The notes under the pieces are model-generated. The model saw nothing but the letters and a program-made list of their open reading frames with translations, did no database searches and had not been told where the DNA came from. A stretch of 64,000 bases of DNA from Paenibacillus pabuli (GTDB lineage: Bacteria; Bacillota; Bacilli; Paenibacillales; Paenibacillaceae), in assembly GCF_023101145.1 (NCBI RefSeq), contig NZ_CP073714.1, positions 2,976,001 through 3,040,000 on the forward strand, given 5' to 3'. Both the position numbers and the translations under genes were made by a program. The number at the start of each line of letters is the position of its first letter. Within the stretch, counting starts at the first letter, position 1. Shown here piece after piece: positions 24,911 to 32,978 of the stretch.

Positions 24911-26983
24911 ATGCGCATGGAAAGTACAAGAAAATCTGAATATCAAAGAAATGACGAGGATTGGGATAGACAACCATTTTGCAATGAAGAATCCTCCAGC
25001 CAAGTACGTAATGGTGTAGCAGGTTTCGGACTTGAGATAGAGAACGAGAACTGGCAAGCGCAGCAAAGAAAACTGTACACCGCAGCTCTGTATTCACATC
25101 ACTATACCGATGCACGCAGACGCATTTTCAGGCAGTTGGTCGAATCCTTGATGTACGAAGGTGTTATGGATTATACCTCAAGGGAGGAGCAGGAGTTCAA
25201 CGTTTGGGAAATGGAGGGTAAAGGGCTGAATGGTGAACGGGTCATTTACGCGTGCAAGGGAACAAGGCATCTTACCTTTGGTCGTTTGCGGCTGAACCAT
25301 GAACCGATGTCAAGACGTGTCTGTGTGGATGAGGTTCCGGCTTCGGAAAGCAGCAGCATCCAAAAGGGAGAAGGTTTTCAGCATGAAGCTGAGGACTGTC
25401 AAGAAGCGGAATCAATTTCTCTGTTTTTGCTGGAAGTCGGACCTGCTATGGGAGCGGATGAAGGGAAGCTGCTGCATTTTGTTAAAGAGCTGGAGCAGAC
25501 GCTGATTAATGACACACTGGCGCGATATGTACGAGCTGAGCGGCAGAATGATTTCCATGCTCTTCCCGATGAGGACTGGGAAAGTGGAATTATCGAAGGT
25601 CATCCGTACCATCCGAGTTATAAATCCCGTATTGGGTTCCGAATGGAAGATCAGCTTGAATATGGACCCGAGTTCGGTGGATGGATCAGACCGATATGGG
25701 TCGGAATTCATAAGCAATACGCACGGATAAGTCATGGTGTGAATGAACATGGACCGGCTACAAGGGAATGGCTTCGGGATCAACTTGGCGATCAAGTGTT
25801 GGAACGCTTCCTCACGGTACTACAGGAAATGGGGGCTGATCCGGCAGAGTATGTGCTGATGCCAGTGCATCCGTGGCAATGGCGAACAACGATCAGTTCC
25901 GTTCTTGCAGAAGACATTTGTAACGGGAGCATCGTAGTGCTCGGCAGCAGCGAAGATCGATATACGGCTCAACAATCGATCCGCACGCTAGCTAACCGAT
26001 CACGTCCGAATTCACCCTACTTGAAGCTGTCGCTTAGTATGATTAATACATCGACAGGCAGGGTAATTGCCCCGCATACGGTGGAGAATGCACCTCTCAT
26101 TACCGACTGGCTGCAGGGAATCAGCAAGCAGGATCCCTACCTGAGAGATGAGCTGCGTGTCATCCTTTTGGGAGAGATTGCAGGCGTTGCATACGACAAT
26201 CACCAAATACCGGATGCTTTAAAGCCCCTCTCGTATGGTGCGCTGTCCTGCATTTGGAGGGAAAGTATACATGCCCGGCTGAAACCGGGTGAATCAGCGA
26301 TTCCGTTTAATGCATTGGCTACACTGGACCATGCAGGGAGCCCGGTCATTGATCCCTGGGTGAAAAAGCTGGGTGCTGATGAATGGTTGTCTGAGCTGGT
26401 GCTGACTTCGGTACGACCGCTTATTCACTGGTTGTTCGCTCATGGAATTGCCCTAGAATCTCATGCACAGAATATGCTGCTTGTTCACCAGGAAGGGAAG
26501 CCTTCACGCATTGCTCTGAAGGATTTTCACGATGGAATTCGATTTACGAGAGAGGCACTTGCCGATCCAAAGCTCTGTCCAGCGCTTGTCGAGGTGCCGG
26601 AATATCATCGTCGTGTGAACCTTAATTCATTTCTGGAGACGGATGCACCAGCAGAAGTGCGAGATTTCATACACGATGCCTTTTTCTTTATCAATCTTGG
26701 AGAACTGGCTTTATTCATGCAGGAGCACTACCAGATCAGGGAGCAGACCTTCTGGAATAAAGTTCGTAAGATCATTACTGACTATCAACGGCGTTTCCCT
26801 GAATTCCATGAACGTTACAAGCTATATTCCTTGTTTGATTCTAAGATCGGAGTAGAGCAATTGACGAAGCGTCGCTTGTTTCCAGATGATGAATTGCGTA
26901 TTCATCAGGTTCCAAATCCACTGGCACATCAAATTATGGATAAATATGGGTCAAATAAAGATGGATTAAAAAATAGTATATGA
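24911..26983 (+). CDS. IucA/IucC-type NIS siderophore synthetase (third of three)
   Basis: A 690-residue NIS synthetase, longer than the usual size near 600 because of about 50 extra polar N-terminal residues and an acidic insert near residues 130-160. GGGAGGAG lies five bases before the ATG at 24911; the second ATG two codons on is possible. Family motifs are EGHPYHPSYKSRIGFRMEDQ, MPVHPWQWRTTI, QQSIRTLANRS with KLSLSMINTSTGRVI, and LESHAQNMLLVHQEGKPSRI, then LKDFHDGIRF. It follows the second synthetase by 18 bases. The two are paralogues, perhaps from a local duplication, and probably act on successive carboxyl groups. Confidence 0.93.
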   Translation: MRMESTRKSEYQRNDEDWDRQPFCNEESSSQVRNGVAGFGLEIENENWQAQQRKLYTAALYSHHYTDARRRIFRQLVESLMYEGVMDYTSREEQEFNVWEMEGKGLNGERVIYACKGTRHLTFGRLRLNHEPMSRRVCVDEVPASESSSIQKGEGFQHEAEDCQEAESISLFLLEVGPAMGADEGKLLHFVKELEQTLINDTLARYVRAERQNDFHALPDEDWESGIIEGHPYHPSYKSRIGFRMEDQLEYGPEFGGWIRPIWVGIHKQYARISHGVNEHGPATREWLRDQLGDQVLERFLTVLQEMGADPAEYVLMPVHPWQWRTTISSVLAEDICNGSIVVLGSSEDRYTAQQSIRTLANRSRPNSPYLKLSLSMINTSTGRVIAPHTVENAPLITDWLQGISKQDPYLRDELRVILLGEIAGVAYDNHQIPDALKPLSYGALSCIWRESIHARLKPGESAIPFNALATLDHAGSPVIDPWVKKLGADEWLSELVLTSVRPLIHWLFAHGIALESHAQNMLLVHQEGKPSRIALKDFHDGIRFTREALADPKLCPALVEVPEYHRRVNLNSFLETDAPAEVRDFIHDAFFFINLGELALFMQEHYQIREQTFWNKVRKIITDYQRRFPEFHERYKLYSLFDSKIGVEQLTKRRLFPDDELRIHQVPNPLAHQIMDKYGSNKDGLKNSI

Positions 26984-27011
26984 GATCAAAAGAATATTGC
27001 ATGGACAGAAA

Positions 27012-27040
27012 CTGGAATTGTGGGATATTGTTTTAATAAT
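27012..27040 (+). promoter_or_regulatory. Candidate promoter of the first siderophore-binding protein
   Basis: CTGGAA and AATAAT are 17 bases apart. The -10 overlaps the Fur box that follows, so this gene can be Fur-controlled independently of the biosynthesis operon. Confidence 0.55.
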
Positions 27041-27054
27041 GATAATCATTATTG
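27036..27054 (+). promoter_or_regulatory. Fur box upstream of the first siderophore-binding protein
   Basis: AATAATGATAATCATTATT is a perfect 19-base palindrome with a one-base centre. It contains the core TGATAATCATTAT and lies about 40 bases before the start codon. Confidence 0.88.
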
Positions 27055-27090
27055 ATTAGGTTATTAAATAGGATCAGGGGGTTGGATGGA

Positions 27091-28089
27091 ATGCAAGTAG
27101 AGAGAAAGAGGATTGGAATGAAACCATGGGTACATTTTGCTGTGTTGGCGGTACTGATGCTGGTGCTCGCGGGTTGTGGAAATTCGGGATCGGGTGCCGC
27201 CAGCGGTTCAGCAGCGGAAACATCTGCAACCGAACCAAAGCAAGAAGAAACTGTAGCCAATACTGGCGATACACGTAGCGTCAAGGATGCATATGGTGAG
27301 GTTCAGGTTCCGGTCAATGCAAATCGAATTGTGGTACTGGACATTGGGGCTTTGGATAATTTGCTTGAGTTGGGCATTACACCTGTAGGCGCACCTTCCA
27401 TCCTGGCAGCAGGCGATCCTTACCCAGCCTATTTGAAGGGCACAGAAGGCATTGAGAATATCGGATCGGTAAATGAACCAAGCCTGGAGGCTATCGATGC
27501 ACTGAAGCCGGACTTGATCATTGGTAATAAAGATACACATGACGCTATCCATGATCAGTTAAAACAAATCGCTCCTACGGTGTTTGTAGAAACACTCGGG
27601 GTAACCTGGAAGGAAAATCTGCAGCTTCATGCCGATGCTGTAAACAAGCTGGAAGATGGCAAGAAGCTGTTGGATACATATCAGCAGCGCATGGAGGAAT
27701 TGAAATCCACGCTTGCAGGCAAGGATGCCAAGGAAGTATCGCTGTTCCGTCCGCGTGAGGACAAAATTCAGGTCTATCTGAAAGAAACCTTTGCAGGTAC
27801 GATTATGGAAGACGCCGGAATTGTTCGTCCCGCAGCTCAGCAGGATGCAGGTTTCTCCAAGGATATTACGGAAGAGCAGATTGCTGATCTGGATGGGGAC
27901 GTAATCTTCTGGTTTAACCGTGAGCCGGATGCATTCGCCAAGCTCGAAAAGAGTAAATTGTGGGCGACGTTAAAAGGAGTTCAGAATCAAGCTGTGCACC
28001 CGGTTGATTGGGAGTACTGGATGAGTGGTCTGGGCATTCAGGCTGTAAACAAGGTCGTGGATGATCTGAACACCTATGTAGCCAACTAA
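27091..28089 (+). CDS. Iron-siderophore ABC transporter substrate-binding lipoprotein
   Basis: A 332-residue FecB/FhuD-type lipoprotein. The ATG at 27091 follows a GGGGG site at suitable distance. The signal peptide ends in the lipobox LVLAGC, followed by a Gly/Ser/Ala-rich linker. The mature part shows the family pattern VKDAYGEVQVPVNANRIVVL, LLELGITPVGAP, LKPDLIIGNKDTHDAIHDQL and the C-terminal WEYWMSGLGIQAVNKVVDDL. It should bind the ferric siderophore made by this locus and deliver it to the FecCD permeases. A terminator separates it from those permeases. Confidence 0.93.
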   Translation: MQVERKRIGMKPWVHFAVLAVLMLVLAGCGNSGSGAASGSAAETSATEPKQEETVANTGDTRSVKDAYGEVQVPVNANRIVVLDIGALDNLLELGITPVGAPSILAAGDPYPAYLKGTEGIENIGSVNEPSLEAIDALKPDLIIGNKDTHDAIHDQLKQIAPTVFVETLGVTWKENLQLHADAVNKLEDGKKLLDTYQQRMEELKSTLAGKDAKEVSLFRPREDKIQVYLKETFAGTIMEDAGIVRPAAQQDAGFSKDITEEQIADLDGDVIFWFNREPDAFAKLEKSKLWATLKGVQNQAVHPVDWEYWMSGLGIQAVNKVVDDLNTYVAN

Positions 28090-28200
28090 ATGTAAACTAT
28101 GCTGCACCTTTTTCAAAAACAATGGATTGGAAAATCACTACGTGATCCATTGTACATTATCCATTGCAATAATGCTTTCAAGTGGACATAGCTTAACTGT

Positions 28201-28236
28201 AAAATTGGGTCGTCGAATGTGACGATCCAATTTTTC
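28201..28236 (+). terminator. Terminator between binding protein and FecCD genes
   Basis: AAAATTGGGTCGTC pairs with GACGATCCAATTTT with one G-U pair and ends in a T tract. The 306-base gap holds this, an inverted CAATGGAT/ATCCATTG pair upstream and a likely permease promoter downstream, with no gene. Confidence 0.85.
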
Positions 28237-28293
28237 TGATTTTTCTGCATAGGGCTTTTAGTACGATTTTTCTTTGTTCTATATTTGGTCCTA

Positions 28294-28299
28294 TATAAT
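28294..28299 (+). promoter_or_regulatory. -10 element upstream of the FecCD permease genes
   Basis: A perfect TATAAT lies about 97 bases before the first permease start. The -35 region (TCTTTG, 17 bases upstream) is weak, and I see no Fur box here. Confidence 0.45.
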
Positions 28300-28395
28300 A
28301 GAAGGGAAAATTTTTGCAGTCCATTTCTATAAGTGATTTATTCAACATTTTCAAGTACATAAATTCAGCAGCATGTAAGTGGGAGGCGTAAAAAA

Positions 28396-29397
28396 ATGAA
28401 CAGCAGCACCAGATTCAGATTCATTGGTTTAGCAACGATCCTCGTGTTGACAGTTCTCGCGTTTCTATTCAGCATCATGTATGGCATCGTACAGATTCCA
28501 TTGCGTTCTGTTGTGGATGCCTTCTATGCCTTTGATGGATCGCGTGAACATCTGATCATACAAACCGTCAGACTGCCAAGAGCAGTTATTGCCGCAGTGG
28601 TTGGCAGTTCTCTGGCTGTGGCCGGGTGCCTGATGCAGGCGATTAGCCGCAATGCCCTGGCAGGTCCTGAACTGTTCGGCATTAATTATGGAGCGGCACT
28701 TACGGCTGTTCTGGCTTCTTTCTGGCTGGGAACGACATCGCTGCAACTATTTGCATGGTCTGCGCTGTTGGGGGCGGCGGTAGCAGGTGGGCTGGTTTTC
28801 CTTCTTAGTTCCACAGGCAGACAACCCTTATCTTCAATTAAACTTGTCCTGGCAGGGGCTACATTAAATTTGCTGTTTGCTTCATTGACACAAGGTATTC
28901 TCATTCTAAATGAGCAATCCCTGGATACGATGCGCTTCTGGTTGGCAGGGTCATTAACAGGCAGGGATCTCGATCTGTTTTTTCAAATCCTGCCTTATTT
29001 GATCATAGGCATCATCTGTGCGTTTGCTTTAAGCAGTCAATTGAATATTTTTGGTTTGGGAGATGAAGTGGCTCAAGGATTAGGACAGCGAATGAAGATG
29101 ATCAGGATCATCTGTATTATCGCCATTGTTCTGCTGGCTGGCAGTGCCGTCGCACTTGCTGGACCCATTGGGTTTATCGGGTTGGCTATTCCGCATATCG
29201 CAAGATTGATTGCAGGCAGTGATTATCGATGGGTGGTTCCGTACTCTGCTGTTCTGGGAGCATTGCTGCTGCTCACAGCAGACATTGGCGCGAGATTTGT
29301 GCTGCCTGGCCAGGAAATTCCTGTCGGGGTGGTTACAGCCTTCTTCGGTGCGCCGTTCCTGATCTATCTGGCCCAAAGAAAGGAGAGATCGCTATGA
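28396..29397 (+). CDS. FecCD-type siderophore ABC permease, first subunit
   Basis: A 333-residue inner-membrane subunit with about nine to ten helices. It carries the family motifs VRLPRAVIAAVVGSSLAVAG and MQAISRNALAGPELFGINYG near residues 55-95, and GPIGFIGLAIPHIARLIAG near residue 255, which forms the ATPase contact region. It should pair with the next gene product to move the ferric siderophore into the cell. The stop overlaps the next start by four bases (ATGA). No ATPase gene follows, so a shared FhuC/YusV-type ATPase encoded elsewhere is needed. Confidence 0.94.
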   Translation: MNSSTRFRFIGLATILVLTVLAFLFSIMYGIVQIPLRSVVDAFYAFDGSREHLIIQTVRLPRAVIAAVVGSSLAVAGCLMQAISRNALAGPELFGINYGAALTAVLASFWLGTTSLQLFAWSALLGAAVAGGLVFLLSSTGRQPLSSIKLVLAGATLNLLFASLTQGILILNEQSLDTMRFWLAGSLTGRDLDLFFQILPYLIIGIICAFALSSQLNIFGLGDEVAQGLGQRMKMIRIICIIAIVLLAGSAVALAGPIGFIGLAIPHIARLIAGSDYRWVVPYSAVLGALLLLTADIGARFVLPGQEIPVGVVTAFFGAPFLIYLAQRKERSL

Positions 29398-30401
29398 TTT
29401 CTTCTATTATAAAAAGGCGTGCATTCACCATTATTCTGATTCTCTTGTTATTGAATGTGGGAGTGCTTGTGCTTAATGTGATGCTGGGAGATCGCTCCAT
29501 CCCTCCAGGAGATGTACTACGCAGCTTGATGGGAAGGGGAGATCAGGAATATTACTTCACCATTCATCAGTTAAGGCTGCCCAGGGTACTGACTGGTTTC
29601 CTGGTTGGATGTGGTCTGGCATTGGCAGGTACAATCTTGCAGGTCATTACGAGGAATCCTCTGGCATCACCTGGCGTGATTGGTTTGAATTCGGGTGCGG
29701 CTGTGGCGGTGGTTGCCGTCATGGTACTGGTTCCTGCTTTTCCGATGCGGCATATGCCGTGGATTGCCTTCAGTGGAGCTTTTCTCGCGGCCGCGGTAAT
29801 CTATGGATTGTCATGGAGAAAAGGAGAGGCGAGTTCCACGGTTCGCATGCTGCTGATTGGTGTGGGCATATCTGCCATGGCAGGTGCATTGATCACGTAT
29901 TTGTTGACAGTAGGCAAAATATTCCGGGTCTCCCAGGCATCGGTGTGGATGGCAGGTAGTCTGTACGGACGAACGTGGGAACACTTTTGGCCTTTATTGC
30001 CGTGGGTGGTAATTCTGTATCTTCTATTAATATGGATGTCCAGAAGACTGGATATGTTTCTGTTGGATGTCCAGTCAGCCGCCGGGTTGGGTTTGCGCGT
30101 GGAGACCATGCGGGTGTTGTTCCTTCTGATGAGTGTAGGACTCGCCGGGTCTGCGGTGTCGATGGCAGGAACGATTGGCTTTGTTGGCTTAATGGCTCCA
30201 CACATGGCCAAACATCTGGCAGGCAGTCGGAGTCTGATTCGCTTGCCGGTTGCGGCGTTGCTTGGAGGACTGATCGTCATGCTCGCAGATCTGGCCGGAC
30301 GGACATGGTTCGCTCCGTACGAGATTCCAGCCGGATTAATTACGGCGATGATCGGGGCTCCATACATGATGTATTTGCTGTTGCGACGCAGAGGGATATA
30401 A
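29394..30401 (+). CDS. FecCD-type siderophore ABC permease, second subunit
   Basis: A 335-residue FecCD permease. The ATG at 29394 has AGGAGAG upstream and overlaps the previous stop; the longer open frame runs back into the first permease and is not used. Motifs are LRLPRVLTGFLVGCGLALAG, LQVITRNPLASPGVIGLNSG and GTIGFVGLMAPHMAKHLAG. It forms the second half of the importer. The AraC-binding-protein fusion gene follows 18 bases later and may be cotranscribed, tying uptake to ligand sensing. Confidence 0.94.
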   Translation: MISSIIKRRAFTIILILLLLNVGVLVLNVMLGDRSIPPGDVLRSLMGRGDQEYYFTIHQLRLPRVLTGFLVGCGLALAGTILQVITRNPLASPGVIGLNSGAAVAVVAVMVLVPAFPMRHMPWIAFSGAFLAAAVIYGLSWRKGEASSTVRMLLIGVGISAMAGALITYLLTVGKIFRVSQASVWMAGSLYGRTWEHFWPLLPWVVILYLLLIWMSRRLDMFLLDVQSAAGLGLRVETMRVLFLLMSVGLAGSAVSMAGTIGFVGLMAPHMAKHLAGSRSLIRLPVAALLGGLIVMLADLAGRTWFAPYEIPAGLITAMIGAPYMMYLLLRRRGI

Positions 30402-30419
30402 TGAAGAGAAGGATTTAGA

Positions 30420-32045
30420 ATGCAAGAAAGGCTGGTGCATCTTTTCATGCCATCATATGTGAACGAAGCCAATCTAATCTATCTTTTATCTTCAGTACGT
30501 AAACGAAAGTTTCCCATGACCCGACAAGCCAAACATGTTCGGGTTCCTGTATACATATTATGCTTTATTACAGATGGCGAAGGGGTTGTTGTACTGGATG
30601 GTGCGCTGCAGAAGGTTCGTCCTCTCCAGTTATATTTGCTTGTACCCGGCATGATTGTGGAATTCCCGGAGCAAGGTAGTACGTTCGAATATTATGGGAT
30701 ATGGTTTGAACCGATCCGACTAACCAAGACCAGAGGTAGATATGAAGCATTGCCTGCCCTGTCCTTATCCGGGGCACTCTCGCCAGGTCATGTTCCCGTG
30801 CATCATCCGCAGCAGATCCTCCAACAGATTGTGCAGCTGTATCATCATAGTCGACAGGAGCGAAATCGGGATTCATTGCATTTGAGAATTCAGTTAGAGC
30901 TATTGATCCAGAATATTATGAAGAATGAACCGGAACAGCAGAGTACGGTAATGGATGAACGGGTTGAACGGAGCATCCTTTATATGGAGCAGCATTATAC
31001 AGACAAAGTAAGCATTGAACAGCTGGCTGAAGCAGCAGGTGGCATGCCGCCGGTTGCTTTTTCACGTTTGTTCCGAAGTGAAACCGGTTTGCCGCCAGTC
31101 GAGTACTTAAGCAACATACGTATGACCCGTGCGAAGCAGATGCTGAATATGAAGAACAGTCGAGTGAAGGAAGTGGCAGCTGCGGTCGGTTATCGGAGTG
31201 AATTTTACTTTAGCCGCATGTTTCAGCGCATGGTGGGTGTATCCCCTACATTATATATGAAGCGAGGCAAGTTAAAGGTGGCTGTAGCCTCCTCGCTCGG
31301 ATTCGACGACCATCTGATATCCGTTGGAATCGAGCCGGTTTGTGTGGTGGATTTATTCCAGTATCCGGATCAGAGCAATGAGCAGTATGCGGAAAAATTA
31401 CACAGCCAGCTGCTGGAATTGGAGCAGTCCAATCCGGATATGATTATCGCCGACCATTATCATACGGAGTTCAGAGAGCAGTTCAAACAAACGGCTGCAC
31501 CTGTATTTCTGGATTTCTCTGTGTGGGACTGGAAAGGAAACTTCGAGAAGATTGCCGAATTGGTGAATCGGGAACGTGAGGCTTCGGAGATGCTGACACG
31601 TCTGGATGTGCAAATTGAGACAACAGGCCAGACATTGCGCCGGATGCTGGGCCAGGAACGGATCACCATCATGCAAGTGAGCCACCGGACGATTGGCATT
31701 CAGGGCAGGGTGAATCATCCGCTCAATGAATTGATATACTGCGAGCTTGGTTTGCGTCCGGGCACTCAGGCTCCAGCAGAATTGTGGCGAATGGAGCTGC
31801 AGCCGGAGGCCTTGCCAGTATTGGAGACGGAACATCTGTTCATTCATCATCATCATATTCTCGCCGGTAGTGACAAAATGTATGACGAGTTGACCAGAAC
31901 GGCAGCATGGCCCCAGATTCCGGCGGTGAAGGATGGAAAAGTTAAGCGCATCCCCAATTGGTTTGTGATGAGCTGGACTCCGCTCGGTAGACAACGAATC
32001 ATGAATGAATTGCTGGCAGCCGTGGGTGAATATCAGCAGCGCTAA
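30420..32045 (+). CDS. AraC regulator fused to a siderophore-binding-protein domain (Btr-like)
   Basis: A 541-residue fusion. Residues 1-165 form a cupin-like region, about 175-275 hold two AraC helix-turn-helix units (SIEQLAEAAGGMPPVAFSRL; VKEVAAAVGYRSEFYFSRMF), and about 283-541 are a FecB-type binding domain (VAVASSLGFDDHLISVGIEP, SNPDMIIADHYHTEF) without a signal peptide. The same plan is known in Bacillus subtilis Btr, which senses bacillibactin in the cytosol and activates its uptake genes. By analogy this one should sense the imported siderophore and activate the fec or sbn genes. AAGGA precedes the ATG. Confidence 0.9.
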   Translation: MQERLVHLFMPSYVNEANLIYLLSSVRKRKFPMTRQAKHVRVPVYILCFITDGEGVVVLDGALQKVRPLQLYLLVPGMIVEFPEQGSTFEYYGIWFEPIRLTKTRGRYEALPALSLSGALSPGHVPVHHPQQILQQIVQLYHHSRQERNRDSLHLRIQLELLIQNIMKNEPEQQSTVMDERVERSILYMEQHYTDKVSIEQLAEAAGGMPPVAFSRLFRSETGLPPVEYLSNIRMTRAKQMLNMKNSRVKEVAAAVGYRSEFYFSRMFQRMVGVSPTLYMKRGKLKVAVASSLGFDDHLISVGIEPVCVVDLFQYPDQSNEQYAEKLHSQLLELEQSNPDMIIADHYHTEFREQFKQTAAPVFLDFSVWDWKGNFEKIAELVNREREASEMLTRLDVQIETTGQTLRRMLGQERITIMQVSHRTIGIQGRVNHPLNELIYCELGLRPGTQAPAELWRMELQPEALPVLETEHLFIHHHHILAGSDKMYDELTRTAAWPQIPAVKDGKVKRIPNWFVMSWTPLGRQRIMNELLAAVGEYQQR

Positions 32046-32122
32046 CCAGCGCTGAGCTGGCAGCGTTTCAACAGGGATTACACGTTAAGTAGGAAGTGTA
32101 CTCATATCAGGGGGAATGAATT

Positions 32123-32935
32123 ATGAGACGGATTGGACAAGGAAGAACGGCAGAGATCTTTGAGTACACATTAAATCAGATTATGAAACTATATCATGCG
32201 GATTTTCCAGCGGAAGCTGTGCAGAATGAGTTTCGAATTACCGATGCGGTATTCAGGAAGGGCCTGCCTGTGCCGCAGGCAAGGTTATTTAAGGATGATG
32301 AATCACGAAAAGGGATCATATTTGAACGGATTGAAGGCAATACGATGTTATCCCTTATGATTCAGGAACCTGTGCTGATCAAAGAACTATCATGTCAAAT
32401 GGCAGTCTGTCATCATAGCCTACACGCCCAGAATGATGAAGAAGGAGTACTCCCTGCACAAAAGCAGATTCTTACTGGAGCCATTCGAAATACCTCTCTA
32501 TTGTCGGAAGAGGAGAAAATACAGATTATTAGTTATTTGTCTACTCTTCCAGATCGAAAGCAAATTTGTCACGGTGATTTTCATCCCGATAATGTCATGG
32601 TGAATGAAACAAGAGATCAATATTGGGTTATAGACTGGATGACAGGCATGTCGGGTGATCCGGCGGGTGATGTGGCAAGAAGCTGGGTAATATTAATGAG
32701 CGCCACTTTGCCGGAGGATACGGCTCCGGCTGTTCATAGAGGATTTGAAGGGGTTCGAAACTTACTGTTGGATTATTATATCCGGCATTATTTACAGATT
32801 TCCGGGATTTCCCGCCAGGAAATGGATGCCTGGATTCTGCCGGTTGCCGCTGCACGTCTGAACGAGAGTTTACCTGGGGTGGAAGCGGATCAGTTAATCA
32901 AGCTTGTGCACGATCGTATTCGTCTGCTGAAATAA
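32123..32935 (+). CDS. APH-family (aminoglycoside phosphotransferase-fold) kinase
   Basis: A 270-residue small-molecule kinase of the APH/choline kinase fold. The catalytic loop is CHGDFHPDNVMV at residues 149-160 with base D152. The metal-binding VIDWMTG follows at 169-175 and GDPAGDVARSW at 178-188. The N-terminal glycine loop is IGQGRTAEIFEY. Substrates in the family include aminoglycosides, choline, homoserine and sugars, and nothing here fixes which. It opens a group with methyltransferase and phosphatase genes inside the iron island; modification of the siderophore or of a metabolite is conjecture. Confidence 0.85.
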   Translation: MRRIGQGRTAEIFEYTLNQIMKLYHADFPAEAVQNEFRITDAVFRKGLPVPQARLFKDDESRKGIIFERIEGNTMLSLMIQEPVLIKELSCQMAVCHHSLHAQNDEEGVLPAQKQILTGAIRNTSLLSEEEKIQIISYLSTLPDRKQICHGDFHPDNVMVNETRDQYWVIDWMTGMSGDPAGDVARSWVILMSATLPEDTAPAVHRGFEGVRNLLLDYYIRHYLQISGISRQEMDAWILPVAAARLNESLPGVEADQLIKLVHDRIRLLK

Positions 32936-32978
32936 CATATATAGCTTTACTAAAGAGGATAACGAGGTGAAAGAATCC

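Noticed and set aside
32046..32061. CCAGC-GCTGG hairpin after the first AraC fusion gene
   Set aside because: The stem is short with no T tract, so it is not a convincing terminator.
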